A stretch of 64,000 nt of DNA from Neoarius graeffei. Lineage: Eukaryota > Chordata > Actinopteri > Siluriformes > Ariidae. The DNA lies in NCBI RefSeq assembly GCF_027579695.1, contig NC_083575.1:67705654-67769653 (forward strand), in the 5' to 3' direction. The notes below the pieces were generated by a model. That model searched no databases, was not told the origin of the DNA, and saw only the letters and a list, made by a program, of their open reading frames with translations. Below, piece after piece: positions 1 through 11,796 of this stretch (positions within the stretch are counted from its first letter, which is position 1; each line of letters begins with the position of its first letter). Made by a program: the position numbers and the translations under genes.

Positions 1-214
1 CATTGGTGGCAACCCTTTCCCTCCTTCTCGTCTCTTTACCGCTCCGCCCCATCACAAAGCTCCAGTTCAGAGAATGAGTGCAGGGCCTGAGTGTGACTGT
101 GTGACTCAGGTTGGCAAACAGAAAGTCGTCTTAGGACTATTACTGTAGCTGTAGGGTGAGTGCTCTTCTCTAAGGGCACCATGTAAAGATGAAGTGAGTG
201 CTCTCTTCCCATAG
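1..214 (+). other. 5' flank of synpo2l, possible untranslated exon
   Basis: I see no coding sequence here. A donor-like GGTGAGT lies near 156-162 and a pyrimidine-rich acceptor (CTCTCTTCCCATAG) ends at 214, directly before the exon that carries the synpo2l start. This fits an upstream untranslated exon spliced to position 215, but the promoter cannot be placed and may lie outside the window. Confidence 0.35.
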
Positions 215-249
215 ACCTACATCCTGAATCCAGGAGGTATCACAGCAGC

Positions 250-351
250 ATGGTGGTGGAGGAAATCATCATTACGCTCTCCGGTGGCGCGCCATGGGGC
301 TTCAGACTTCAGGGGGGAGTGGAGCACCAGAGACCACTGCAGGTTGCCAAG
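250..351 (+). CDS. synpo2l: synpo2l coding exon 1 (start of PDZ domain)
   Basis: 34 codons from ATG at 250, ending in phase 0 at CCAAG|GTATGG. It encodes LSGGAPWGFRLQGG, the carboxylate-binding loop and first strand of the PDZ domain, as in human SYNPO2L exon 1. Confidence 0.93.
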
Positions 352-1358
352 GTATGGGCCTCTCATCTGAGGCCTGGCATGATTTATGATCCCAGCAAAG
401 TATGTCCTTAGACACCTGTTTTTATTTGTCTGTTTGCACGTCATGCTTCGTGCTTATGTTTTCAATTCCTAAACTTCATCCTTTGGACAATCCATGTGAG
501 GCCAAAGGAAAGACTGAAAGACTTATCTGGAATCAATGAAGCACTGTGATCTTTTAATCTCCTACATTAGGGCAGTCCTACAGTAAATTACTCATGATTT
601 CCATTCCATTTTAATATAGTTTTGAAATACAGAACATTTTGCCTTCAAAATTGTTTTGATCTATACATGAGAATATACATTTTACTCTTTTAATCAATAA
701 GGAGTATTTGTAACACGTCAAAGCAATAAAACATTTTGTAAACTTTAAAGCAGCAATCCTCGTTGCAGGGATATTTGAGAGCCATCCATTTTCACCCATT
801 TTAGTGGCATCCTATCTGAGTACAGGATTTCATTTCCTGTACTATGCACGCACAGTTAGAATTGTGTTGACCATGCAGAACTGGATTTGATAGCAGTCTA
901 TTCTAGGCTGTTCAAGAACACCATGCAAAGAAACTTTCCCAAAGGGTATCTTCTTAATGTCAGGAAAGGTATTTGTTTCGTAAACAAAACTCACTTTGGC
1001 TGCGTTTCTTCATTCTTTAAAGACCATTAAAGTGATACTTTTGTCTTTAGAGCAGGAGCTCACAAGCTTTTTGTGCCCGTGCGGCCCTTTAACTATCAAC
1101 AAAATGCTCGCTGACGCTGTTAATACAGATTTATTTCCAAAGATATTGAAATATTACACCCATTATTTATGTTTACAATAATATTCTGATTGTTTACTGG
1201 ATTACAGAGCGTTTTCGTTAAAGCATTTGCTAAAACTGTCATTATCAAAGTTGAGTTTACTTATAAACCTACTTCATTTAGTTTTTTAAAATCATTCAAG
1301 TCACAGGTGAACCAGGCTCATAACATGCTAATAAATACAAAAACTTTTTTTAAATGTT

Positions 1359-1410
<52 letters not shown>

Positions 1411-4400
1411 CCCTTGATTATGCTACACTGACCCAAGTTTTAGAGCCAAGGTCGAGACGGGCATTTACTTGTTAACTCAATCTTGTCAAATTGGTCAATG
1501 TTTTGAACTGTTTGATCTGCATGTTTTTCGTATCCTCTTTTTATCCTGAAGAGATCATGCTTGGCAGAGATCTATAATATCATACAACACCAGATGTATT
1601 TCAATATCTGCCGATACATAATCCAAAAACTGCATCTGAGCAATCGATCCCTGGCTCTGATTCATGGCTCTGGCTTCAGGATGTCCCTTGTGATGTTTTC
1701 TGCTTGTGCGGGTGTTTCCAATCACTGAATGGTCAAGTTTTCTATAACTTGGGTTACTAACCAATCTGCATGTGTTTCTCCTCAGTCAGAACAGAGAGAG
1801 CACCTGTAAACAGGCTATTCTCTAGAAAACTATGTGTATTGAAACATAATCTAAGCAAAGCCTGAGTGGATCAGATCAAATCACAAACTAATATCCCACT
1901 TGCAGTTAGGAGCAAACACTCAGGAGAGACTGGAGTTGGTTTATAGGTCTGAATGTCAGGCTTGAGTATTTTTTTCGACTCATCATTGACGTTCTAATGT
2001 ATTACAGTAGGCATCATCTACTCAGATAGAAAGTGCAGAAATGAGTGGCTTTATGCTTCATGGTTTTATTTGGGAATATGACATGAGAACAGACCGAATC
2101 ACCTGAAGCGTAGTTTTCATGATGGCAGCTGCAGGGAATGTCCGTCCTCTCTGACTGGTATTTTAATGTCCCAGTGTGTGGCACAGTCAGAGTGTACACT
2201 GCCTGAATGGGCTGAATGTGTCAAGGTTTGCAACACACAAATCAGTAACAAAGAAGGTAAATAACTGAAAGTAGGTCTGTATCTCGGGCGGCACGGTGGT
2301 GTAGTGGTTAGCGCTGTCGCCTCACAGCAAGAAGGTCCTGGGTTCAAGCCCAGCGGCCTGCGAGGGCCTTTCTGTGCGGAGTTTGCATGTTCTCCCCGTG
2401 TCCGCGTGGGTTTCCTCCGGGTGCTCCGGTTTCCCCCACAGTCCAAAGACATGTAGGTTAGGTTAACTGGTGACTCTAAATTGACCATAGGTGTGAATGG
2501 TTGTCTGTGTCAGCCCTGTGATGACCTGGCGACTTGTCCAGGGTGTACCCCGCCTCTTGCCCGTAGTCAGCTGGGATAGGCTCCAGCTTGCCTGCGACCC
2601 TGTAGGACAGGATAAAGCGGCTACAGATAATGGATGGGTGGAGGTCTGTATCTCCCATTGTTTTTAAGATGACTTTTCATAAGTCTCATTGTCGTAGCTT
2701 ATGAAAGTCCACTTAATGTCACTGTTAAGATGAACTCTGTGAACGTAAACAGAGCTCACCTTCACATGATCTTAGCATTAGGAAGCATCAATAAAACACA
2801 TGATCTTCGCATCAATAAAACGCAAGAGCTATGTATAACATCAGTCAGTAACTTCAAATATACTACTTAGTTTTGTGTTCAGAGAGTGCTGGGGGGGAGG
2901 GGGGTGTCAGGCTGTATCTCTGTAATAGTGACCTCTTGTATTTTATTCTGTTTTCAATACCACGCCATCCTTTTTGCTAAGAACAGATTTGATCAGTCAA
3001 GCACCAAAGCAAGGGAAGCTGATTTGTAATATTCAGGTGTCCTGTCTATGGCTGCTATCTCCCTGTACTGGTATAGGTGCGCAAGCGCAGCAAAGCATGC
3101 AGGGCAGGACTGCGAGAAGGGGATGAGCTGGTGTCCATCAATGAGAGCTCTTGTGAGCCTATGTCCCATGCTCAGGCCATGAACTTCATTGATAGCATCC
3201 CTGGATCACTGCGCATTCGGGTAAAGAGGTAAAGCCTTCTATTTTCTGGGACTGTCACTGACAAGCTCAGAGAAAACCTTTTCTGAAGTGCTATATATTA
3301 TTTCAAGATACACTATGTCCAAAAGTTTGTGGACACCTGAACATCACACCCATACATCGATCTTCTACAAAGCTGGATGCACACAATTGTATTGGATGTC
3401 TGTGTATGTTGTCGCATTACAACTTCCCTTCATTGGAACTAAAGGACCTGGCCAAAACCTGCCCATGACCATGACCTTATGCACAAAGCAGTATCCATGA
3501 AGACATGGTTTGCCAAGGATGGAGTGGAAGAACTTGAATGGCATGCACAGAGCCTTGACCTCAACCCCACTGAACACTTTTGGGATGAATTGGAATGTAA
3601 ACTGCAGCCCAGGCCTCCTCACCAACATCACTGCCTGACCTCACTCAGGCTCTTGTGGCTGAATGAGCATAAATTCCAACAGTCACACTCCAAAATCTAG
3701 TGGAAAGCCTTCCCAGATGACTGGAGGTTATTATAACACCAAAGGGGGACTAAATCTGGAATGGGATGTTCCAAAAGTATGTATGGGTGTGATGGTCAGG
3801 TGTCCACAAACATTTGGCTATGTAGTGTAAAAGGCATTTGGCATGTGATACAAAAATATGTACTTTAGTTAGGTAAACTTTTTCCATTACATTTATGACA
3901 CTATTCATTTTAACAGTAAGCAGTTTTATGTACAGTACCAGTCATAAATTCAGACACACCGACTCATAGGGTTTTCTGTATTTTGACTATTTTCTACATT
4001 GTAGAACCATACTGAAGACATCAAAAACTATGAAATAACATGTGGAACATGTGTGGAACTATGTGGTAAACAAAAAACAGAATATGTTTCATATTTTAGA
4101 TTCTTCAAAGTAGCCAGCGTTTACCTTGATGACGCTTTGCACATTATCGGCATTATCTTAACCAGCTTCATGAGGTAGTCACTTGGAATGCTTTTCAATT
4201 AACAGGTGTGCCTCGTCAAAAGTTAATTACTGCAATTTCTTGCCTTTTTACGTGTTTGAGATCAACAGTAAATAATAAAAATACAGTAAACAGCCCTATT
4301 CCACAACTGTAGTAATCCGTATTACGTCAAGAACCGGTCAACTAAGTAAAGAAAAACAACAGTCCATCATTACTTGAAGATATGAAGTGTCTTTAATTAA

Positions 4401-5860
4401 TAAAAATAAAGAAAAACCATTGAATTAGATGTGTCCAAACATTTGACTGGTACTGTATATAAAGGTTTCCAGGTGTTGTGTTGTGCTGTTACTTCCTCTG
4501 TTTTCCCTCTTTACATGTGTGTCAGGGCACCAGCTGGATTCCAGTCAGTGGTTCTGGTGGCCCGAGCTCCTTCTCCCCGTATTGATAAAGAGTACCGCGC
4601 TGCCCTAAGGGCCAAATCTCCATCCAGCTCCAAAGTTCAGCAGTCTAGTGTTCGACAAGCATACTACAGCTCACCAATGTCCCAGACTGTCCGCAGTGGT
4701 GTCGCCTCCCCATTTGGTAGTGAGGCCTACTATGCAGAGACGGACAGTGATGCAGATGTGGCAGCCCATGATCGCCAACGTAAGCCGAAGCGCCGCAGCC
4801 CCAGTAACACCCCAGCAAAAGCAGGCTACACTTCTCCTGAAATGGGAGAAGCCTCTGAGATGAGTGGCTATGACAGTGCACCAGATGTCCAGAGCTACAC
4901 AAGGATGGGGCATGGATCCCAGGAGGGCACCTTGCCTGGTGTGGTTCGCCGAGAAGTGGTGTACCAGCTCCCTCCATCTGGAGCCTGGTCCTCCCAGACC
5001 TCAACTGAGACCTCATCCATGAGTGCAGATGAGCAGAGTTCTCAGGATCTGATATTGGAGGAGGACAGTGGGTTCCAGGAGCCTGCTAATGTACCACTAG
5101 TGTCTCCAGAGAGAGCAAAGGGGGCACTGAAGCTGAGCTCCCATGGCCAGTTGGTGCCCATGGTGGGGCCAGTTAATAAACCAGTGGATGAAGAGCTCAC
5201 AAAGACCTACATGGACAAAGCAAAACAAGCCAGTGAGTATCTAAAACATTGCACTAATCACTGGTAATACGAAAGGACCTTAAAATATCCTTCTGCGTCA
5301 AAAGTCATAAAACTGATATGGATGAGAGGCGGAAGCAGGTCTCTTTATTGACAATTTATAGCATCTTAGCAAGGACATACAGATGGGACTTGCAATCTAG
5401 TTCAATACAAAAATACCACTAGAGCAACTGGCCCTCTGTTGTGTAGTTTGTACATTTCATATCACTGTATGCCTTTAGAATATGTTTTGTAAATGACAAT
5501 GCGATAAGTTGCATGGAACCACTTGAGGAGAAAAGAGCCAGGTCTTTGAGCTAGGCCAAGAGTCTATATTTGTCCAGTGGCTGTGTGGATGAATATCCAG
5601 AGTACTTCTTCGATAGGACAAGCCAAAGCATCTCCAGCTGCTCTTTGGTGTCAAAGAGCAGAGTTCTCCCTCTGCTACTCTTACACTGCCATCGCATCTC
5701 TCTTTTTAGATTAGAGTTTGCTTTCTTCCAATCATTTTATGTAAATGAACAATTCACTGTTTTATTTATTTTTTGTTTTTAATATTGTGTCACAATATTT
5801 ATTTTCTTTATACTAATACACAGACATGTCTGCAGTCATGTAAGCAAGCAATCATCATCA

Positions 5861-5941
<81 letters not shown>

Positions 5942-8884
5942 GTACTAGACACTGCCACCAATACTATATATGAAAATGTAGCACTTCATGCTCATGGCTA
6001 TTTGCAGAAGGACTGTTTCAGGAAACAAAAAAAGGAAAAAAAATCAATTTCTGGCTAACCACCAAATCATTCAAATCCTAATCATGACGGGCAAACTCAA
6101 AGATTGTCACTGTTCTTTTGTTAATTTGATAAACCACAGGCCTGCAAAACATATTTTTTCCATAGTCATTGCTTGGTGCTTATTGAATAGACTGAGATAT
6201 TGATGGAGACACAGTGACAACAAGATCCATGATAAGTATAAGTTACAGCTTGTAATATGTCTGATGCTTTGTCTCATTTAGAACTGAATCGTGGTGAGAC
6301 ACTGCAAGACAAGCAGGTGAAGGAGGCCCGCAAAAAGTGTCGCACCATTGCCTCTCTGTTGACTGATGCACCTAACCCCCACTCCAAGGGTGTCCTGATG
6401 TTCAAAAAACGCCGCCAGCGTTCCAAGAAGTACACATTGACAAGTTATGGTAGTGTGGATGAGGACATGCAACAAGACTCTCAAGAGGAGGACAGCCAGT
6501 TCCTTGGAAGTGAATCCGAGGTAGACGAGGAGGGGTTCAGTGCAGCACCTGATCCCACATGGGACAGTGACTACCTGGATATTCTGGAGAAGAGATCAGC
6601 ATCTAGAGGTCTGGAAGGAAATGAAGCAGAGGATTCTCTGAACACTGGCCTGAGTGACACCACAGGGAAGGGGGCAAAACTGTTTGAGCAGCAGAGGAAG
6701 AGAGCTCAGGAGCATGCCAAGAAGGTTTCTATTGCTCAGGCACAACAGAGTCTAATGCAGAGCCAATCCCAACCTGAAATCCAAACAGAAGAAATACAAA
6801 CACAACCATCAAATTTGTCTGTACAAGTAAAAAAACAAGTGAAACTCAGTGTCCAACCACCACCAGTTGCACCAAAGCCCACCAAACCACCAGAGTTGAT
6901 GATACAAGATGAGGCTTGTGCTATCAAGACACAAATCACAGGATACCCACCTCAAGTAACTCCTTCCACTGTTAATGAGCATACTGCCAGAATAACAGTA
7001 CCAATCCAAACCACGGTGCCTGTAACAAACCAACCAATATCTGCTGCATTAGCTAAGATGCCTCCACCAACAGCTCCTCTGCCTGAGTTGCCAGCTAGCT
7101 CAGTGTTGAACCGTACAGCTCGTCCATTTGCCCCCGGCTTCATCAGCCACAGAGCAGCTACAGCACCCGTCGTGTTTCACCCTAACACTGCTAAAAAGAC
7201 TCCCAGACCAGTCTCAGTGGCAGTGGTGGCTACTCCTTTCTCAATACCATCTGATGAGAAGGTTATAGATGTACCTTCTACCAGTTTCACAGTGAGCCAG
7301 ATGAGTGTTATTGTTCCTGCTGAGATGTCTTCCACATTAGTCCCTGTGCCCACTGAGCCTCTCACATATTCTGCTATACCAGACCCTGTAGCTTCACTTA
7401 CTCCACATCCTCCCTCGTCGATGGAGAATAGTCAACCTTCTATTGCACAGACTGTAGTCTCTGATTCCTCTGTTCCTGCCAGCGTCACTACAGCTACTCT
7501 TCCTGCTGGTCTCACAGATCCCACTTCCATAACCTTGACTGCATCCTCTCAGTCCACTGCCCCTGAGTCTCCAATGATGTCTGTTGCCCCCATGACTTTT
7601 GCAGTTCCTGCAAATCCTGTTAGCTCAATGACTCCTCTAGCTCCTGTAATGTATCAAGAGAAAGTCACAGAGGGAGCTCCTGTAGCTGGTGGGAAAACTG
7701 GCATCCTTCAGGATGCTCGCCGCCGTAGTGCCAATAAGCCAATGTTCAAGGTGTTTGAGATCAAGAAAAACTCACCCAATCCTGAGCTGCTGTCGATGGT
7801 GCAGAATTGGGATGAGAGGCACAAGCAAGGATACACAGAGCCTGTCTCCATCACTCAGGATTCATATAATGTCAATGATAGGAGGGAACGGATTGCACCA
7901 CCAGTGGCTCCTAAACCACGCATCATTTCAGAGATGTCTCAGATTCCACAGGCAGAGGGTAAAGGTGCTGAGCTATTTGCACGAAGAAAGAACCGCAGAG
8001 ATCTCTTTGTGATAGATTCTCCTCCAACACACCCTCAGCTGCAGCATCAGCAATATACACAGCCCCAGTCTACTATGGCTGTGAGCCATCCATGTGAGCC
8101 TTCACCCTGGAAGTACTCTCCAAATGTCCGTGCTCCCCCACCCATTGGATACAATCCTCTTCTGTCCCCTTCTTGTCCCCTGGGTTTACAGCGTGGAGGG
8201 GGAAGGGGTTCTGAAAAAAACTCCAAGGTGGCTAAGAGTGGTCATGGAATCCAGAAGGAAGGTATCAGGGTCATAGATTTCATGAGGCGACAGCCTTATC
8301 AACTCAACTCAGCCATGTTCAGGTTTGGAGGTGACTCAAACACACAGTCTTTAGGTTCCTCCTACCAGAAGCAGCCACAGGTGGGTCACACCTTAAGCCA
8401 ACCCAGGCAGGTACCCGTGAAAGCAGCACGTGTGTATGAGATCAAACGCTTCTCTACTCCTACTCCTATGTCAGCTCCAACGATAAGCCCCACAGTGATT
8501 GCTCCACGTGCACAAACCACTCTGGCTGAACCCTTGTGCCACTCTGACATGACCTCCCCTACCCCAGCACCTGTTTCCCCTCCACCTCAGCCTGTACCTG
8601 TAAATCCAACCATGTCTGCACGAGCTCCAGGGTTGCCAGAACTCCCTAAAATCTCTGCCACTCCCATATTTCTTCCTACTCCATACTCACCCCCAGCTTC
8701 TCTATCCAGCATGTCAAGCCTAAGTTGCCATGGTCTCCAAGCTACCAAACAGTTCAAGAGTGCTCCTGAGCTTAGTTCCCTGCCACCAGTCCCCCAGAAA
8801 CCTACAATCCAGGCACCCAGGCCACGCTTTATTGCTACACGGGTGGGCATACAGCCTCATGTTTGGAGGCCTGGAGCTCTGTAG
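250..8884 (+). CDS. synpo2l: synaptopodin 2-like (spliced, 4 coding exons)
   Basis: Joined coding exons 250-351, 3077-3228, 4526-5232 and 6282-8884 give 1187 residues, longer than the roughly 980 of human SYNPO2L. Every junction is GT/AG with matching phase. Residues about 5-85 form a PDZ domain with the loop PWGFRL. AYYAETDSDAD (about 151), the basic run KKRRQRSKK (about 362) after KCRTIASLL, GILQDARRR, NSPNPELLSMVQN, APPPIGYNPLLSP (about 938), IDFMRRQPYQL (about 984) and the C-terminus HVWRPGAL all match human SYNPO2L in order. The long Pro/Ser/Thr-rich segment between is probably disordered. The family binds actin, alpha-actinin and filamin at Z-discs of striated muscle; the basic run could act as a nuclear signal. 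The start at 250 gives the family's N-terminus (LSGGAPWGFRLQGG). It lies head-to-tail with myoz1, as in human. Whether this is the a or b teleost paralogue is not decided. Confidence 0.95.
1361..1407. repeat. (CA)n microsatellite
   Basis: About 23 uninterrupted CA units in synpo2l intron 1. Confidence 0.97.
2286..2641 (+). mobile_element. SINE-A copy 1 (tRNA-derived, ATGG tail)
   Basis: Full-length copy of the commonest repeat here, called SINE-A in this annotation. The head has a pol III A-box-like GTAGTGGTTAGC and B-box-like GGTTCAAGCC, followed by a conserved body of about 280 bp and a short ATGG-type tail. A 13-bp target duplication AGGTCTGTATCTC flanks it exactly (2273-2285 and 2642-2654). 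Confidence 0.9.
3077..3228 (+). CDS. synpo2l: synpo2l coding exon 2 (rest of PDZ domain)
   Basis: 152 nt; starts in phase 0 after GTATAG and ends AG|GTAAAG, splitting an Arg codon. It encodes CRAGLREGDELVSINESSC, the GDELVSIN strand typical of PDZ domains. It is too short for ordinary ORF detection and was found by reading the frame between splice sites. Confidence 0.93.
3311..3827 (+). mobile_element. Short degenerate Tc1-like element (517 bp)
   Basis: TA-flanked inverted ends (CACTATGTCCAAAAGTTTGT and its complement ending at 3827). It keeps a decayed piece of transposase 3' region reading LDLNPTEHFWDELECKL, the DDE-domain third-acid motif of Tc1 transposases. An internal deletion derivative, not able to encode transposase. 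Confidence 0.85.
3933..4455. mobile_element. Tc1-type MITE (523 bp)
   Basis: Flanked by TA on both sides. The ends CAGTACCAGTCATAAATTCA and ...TGTCCAAACATTTGACTGGTACTG are inverted copies. The interior keeps only eroded fragments of a Tc1 element and no reading frame. Confidence 0.85.
4526..5232 (+). CDS. synpo2l: synpo2l coding exon 3
   Basis: 707 nt in phase 2/1: the exon opens with G completing the split Arg codon and closes at GCCA|GTGAGT. It encodes RAPAGFQSVVLVARAPSP, then AYYAETDSDAD and VPMVGPVNKPVDEELTKTY, all aligning with human SYNPO2L. The open frame extends upstream to 4431, but that part is intron tail and MITE end, so the ATG at 4431 is not a start. Confidence 0.93.
5233..6281 (+). 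other. synpo2l: synpo2l intron 3
   Basis: Donor GTGAGT, acceptor CTCATTTAG. It has a long TA microsatellite (5865-5934). I recognise no other repeat and no coding sequence. Confidence 0.88.
5865..5934. repeat. (TA)n microsatellite
   Basis: About 35 uninterrupted TA units. Confidence 0.97.
6282..8884 (+). CDS. synpo2l: synpo2l coding exon 4 (large last exon)
   Basis: 2603 nt to TAG at 8882-8884. The first two bases complete the Lys codon begun in exon 3, giving AKQAKLNRGETLQDKQVKEA, which matches human SYNPO2L. It carries the conserved KCRTIASLL/KGVLMFKKRRQR block, proline-rich PPPVAPKP motifs, and the C-terminal actin-associated segments. The middle (about 7000-7680) is a low-complexity Pro/Thr/Ser/Val region longer than in mammals. 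Open frames on the opposite strand here are composition shadows. Confidence 0.95.
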
Positions 8885-9030
8885 AAATGAGTGCAACACT
8901 AAAGAAAGGATGAGTTCAATGCTTATCATCATTTATACAAAACAATTCAGATATAGATACTGGGAAAAGGAGACTAACAACAATTGTGCTGGTTTATTTG
9001 GAATAATATGAAACAAACAATCCTTTAATA
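8885..9030 (+). other. synpo2l: Proximal 3' UTR of synpo2l
   Basis: Follows the stop directly and runs into the Tc1 insertion at 9031. The transcript end cannot be placed. A clear AATAAA lies far downstream at 12901-12906, so the 3' UTR could be long and include the transposon, or end earlier at a weaker signal. Confidence 0.4.
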
Positions 9031-10674
9031 CAGTTAGGTCCATAAATATTTGGACAGAGACAACATTTTTCTAATTTTGGTTCTGTACATTACCACAATG
9101 AATTTTGAACAAAATAATTCAGATGCAGTTGAAGTTCAGACTTTCAGCTTTAATTCAGTGGGTTGAACAAAATGATTACATAAAAATGTGAGGAACTAAA
9201 GCATTTTTTAAACACAATCCCTTCATTTCAGGGGCTCAAAAGAAACTGGACAAATTAAATAATTGTAAATAAAATGTTCATTTCTAATACTTGGTTGGAA
9301 ACCCTTTGTTGGGAATGACTGCCTGAAGTCTTGAACTCATGGACATCACCAGACTCTGTGTTTCCTCCTTTTTAATGCTCTGCCAGGCCTTTACTGCAGC
9401 GGTTTTCAGTTGCTGTTTGTTTGTGGGCCTTTCTGTCTGAAGTTTAGTCTTTAACAAGTGAAATGCATGCTCATTTGGGTTGAGGTCAGGTGACTGACTT
9501 GGCCATTCAAGAATATTCCACTTCTTTGCTTTAATAAACTCCTGGGTTGCTTTGGCTTTATGTTTTGGGTCATTGTCCATCTGTATTATGAAACACCGAC
9601 CAATCAGTTTGGCTGCATTTGGCTGGATTTGAGCACACAGTATGTCTCTGAATACCTCAGAATTCATCCGGCTGCTTCTGTCCTGTGTCACATCATCAAT
9701 AAACACTAGTGACCCAGTGCCACTGGCAGCCATGCATGCCCAAGCCATCACACTGTCTCCGCCGTGTTTTACAGATGTGGTATGCTTTGGATCATGAGCT
9801 GTACCATGCCTTCGCCATACTTTTTTCTTTCCATCATTCTGGTAGAGGTTGATCTTGGTTTCATCTGTCCAAAGAACGTTCTTCCAGAACTGTGCTGGCT
9901 TTTTTGGATATTTTTTAGCAAAGTCCAATCTAGTCTTTTTATTCTTGAGGCTTATGAGTAGCTTGCACCGTGCAGTGAACCCTCTGTATTTACTTTCATA
10001 CAGTCTTCTCTTTATGGTAGATTTGGATATGGATACGCCTACCTCCTGGAGAGTGTTGTTCACTTGGTTGGCTGTTGTGAAGGGGTTTCTCTTCACCATG
10101 GAAATTATTCTGCGATCGTCCACCACTGTTGTCTTCTGTGGGCGTCCAGGTCTTTTTGCATTGATGAGTTCACCAGTGCTTTCTTTCTTTCTCAGGATGT
10201 ACCAAACTGTAGATTTTGCCACTCCTAATATTGTAGCAATTTCTCGGATGTTTTTTTCTGTTTTCGCAGCTTAAGGATGGCTTGTTTCACCTGCATGGAG
10301 AGCTCCTTTGACCGCATGTTTTCTTCACAGCAAAATCTTCCAAATGCAAGCGCCATACCTCAAATCAACTCCAGGCCTTTTATCTGCTTAATTGAGAATG
10401 ACATAACAAAGGAATTGCCCACACCTGCCCATAAAATAGCCTTTGAGTCAATTGTCCAATTACTTTTGGTCCCTTTAAAAACAGGGTGGCACATGTTAAG
10501 GAGCTGAAACTCCTAAACCCTTCATCCAATTTTAACGTGGATACCTCAAATGAAAGCTGAAAGTCTGGACTTTATGTCCATGTACATTATATAACTATAA
10601 CTTGAATATGTTTCAGTAAACAGGTAAAAAAATCAAAATTTGTGTCAGTGTCCAAATATATATGGACCTAACTG
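9031..10674 (-). mobile_element. Tc1-like transposon, family T1, copy 1 (1644 bp)
   Basis: Complete element flanked by TA (9029-9030, 10675-10676). The inverted ends begin CAGTTAGGTCCATAAATATT and CAGTTAGGTCCATATATATT. It carries a nearly whole transposase gene on the minus strand. A second copy of the same family lies at 56514-58155. It sits in the 3' flank of synpo2l, opposite to the gene. Confidence 0.95.
9284..10317 (-). pseudogene. Tc1-family transposase, one frameshift
   Basis: A 312-codon frame (10222 down to 9284) covers most of a Tc1 transposase. The catalytic residues are visible: VLWTDETKI (first D), IIQMDNDPKHKA (second D), and PDLNPNEHAFHLLK (E, 34 residues on). The N-terminal helix-turn-helix beginning MRSKELSMQVKQ at 10317 is in another frame; comparison with copy 2 puts a small indel near 10255. 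The N-terminal half binds the inverted repeats and the C-terminal half cuts and pastes DNA. Transposase activity is unlikely as it stands. Confidence 0.9.
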
Positions 10675-10932
10675 TAATTCTGGCAAAAAAAAAAAAAAAA
10701 AAAGACTGTGCCCCAGGCCATCTTGCTCAACATTACTGCCTGACCTCACTAATGCTCTTGTGGCTGAATGGGCAAATCCCCACATTCAGGCTCCAAAATC
10801 TGATGGAAAGACTTCCCAGAAGAGTGGAGGTTATTATAACAGCAAAGTGGGGACTAAATCTGTAATCGGATGTTCAACAAGCACATATGGGTGTGATAGT
10901 CAGGTGTCTACAGACCTTTGGCCTTATAGTAA
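10675..10932 (+). mobile_element. Truncated Tc1-like remnant after A-run
   Basis: An A-run (about 10685-10703) is followed by the 3' half of the same family as 3311-3827: HYCLTSLMLLWLNG frame remains, then the inverted-end sequence to TTTGGCCTTATAGTA. The 5' half is missing. Confidence 0.75.
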
Positions 10933-11417
10933 ATTTTGTAATGAACAAGACTTTTGAAAAGTAATTACATTTGAGTATTCAGCATGATAGCCTGATACTG
11001 AATTTACTGTACCATCATACAGTATGTACACAATGCTATATTTAATTATCATCATTTTTTGGCACTCAGGTACCAAACATCAAGGTCCTCACCATAGTAC
11101 CTATAAAGCTGGCTATATCCAAGCCACTCCATCAGTGTTTTTAGACTTTCAAAATGCATCTCAGTAATGGAGATGTGCTCAGCACTGTAGCTCATGTAAG
11201 ATAATCTCTCAGAAATGTCAGTAGTGTTTTGAGCAGAGCAGAGAAAGCTTATTAGGGAAACAGAAGAACACCTCACGAAGAGTCTTAGAAGAATTATGCA
11301 TTTAATGTAAAAGGAACACCACAGTGGAGATTGATAGAACTGACCATAAAGAAATATTATTGGGATTTGAGATGTTTGAAGATACTGTTTTAAACTACAG
11401 ATTATAAAAGCTACTCA
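10933..11417. other. No recognisable feature
   Basis: AT-rich flank of synpo2l. A 74-codon antisense frame at 11052-11276 has no recognisable similarity. It could be part of a long 3' UTR. Confidence 0.4.
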
Positions 11418-11796
11418 CAGTCAAATCTATTATTATTGGCACCCTTCAATAGAATGGGTGAACTACTAACATATAAATTTATATTTTATGCTATTATTTA
11501 CATTTTCTACTAACATTTGGAGAACATGCTTACCTTTCTCTAAAACTTGGCACAGTTATTAACAGAAGAAGTGGGACCACAAACAATGAAAAGCCCTGAT
11601 GCCCACTATAAAATACGGTAGTGGATCACTGATGCTTTCAGGCTGTTTTACTATATAGTTAGTGGTCCAGTGTTGGAACTATATAGCATACTCATATGTT
11701 AAACCTAAAAATATCCCTCACTGTGAACTTTACTCATTTTATATATTCATTTTTGCTAATTATCATGAACGGTGCCAAAAATTCTGGAATTGACTG
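11418..11796. mobile_element. Tc1-type MITE (379 bp)
   Basis: Inverted ends: CAGTCAAATCTATTATTATT...GGCACCCTT at the left and GGTGCCAAAAATTCTGGAAT...TGACTG followed by TA at the right. No reading frame inside. A partial relative lies at 52654-52800. Confidence 0.75.

Larger units (their letters stand above)
352..3076 (+). other. synpo2l: synpo2l intron 1
   Basis: Donor GTATGG and acceptor GGTATAG. It contains a CA microsatellite (1361-1407) and one tRNA-derived SINE (2286-2641). The other stretches (352-1360, 1408-2272, 2655-3076) show no coding potential or repeat that I recognise. Confidence 0.85.
3229..4525 (+). other. synpo2l: synpo2l intron 2
   Basis: Donor GTAAAG, acceptor GTGTGTCAG. 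It holds two short Tc1-type elements (3311-3827, 3933-4455) that together make up most of the intron. Confidence 0.88.

Noticed and set aside
2286-2360. tRNA gene at the SINE head (A- and B-box-like motifs)
   Set aside because: No acceptor-stem pairing and no proper anticodon arm, and the same head recurs at the start of every SINE copy.
4431-4525. ATG at 4431 as an alternative synpo2l start
   Set aside because: This part lies in the MITE end and intron tail; the acceptor at 4525 and the split Arg codon link exon 3 to exon 2, and homology begins exactly there.
6278-8932. Several antisense open frames of 60-87 codons opposite synpo2l exon 4, and +1 frames at 7689-8012 and 8094-8276
   Set aside because: They mirror the biased composition of the real exon; no family motif and no splice or start context supports them.
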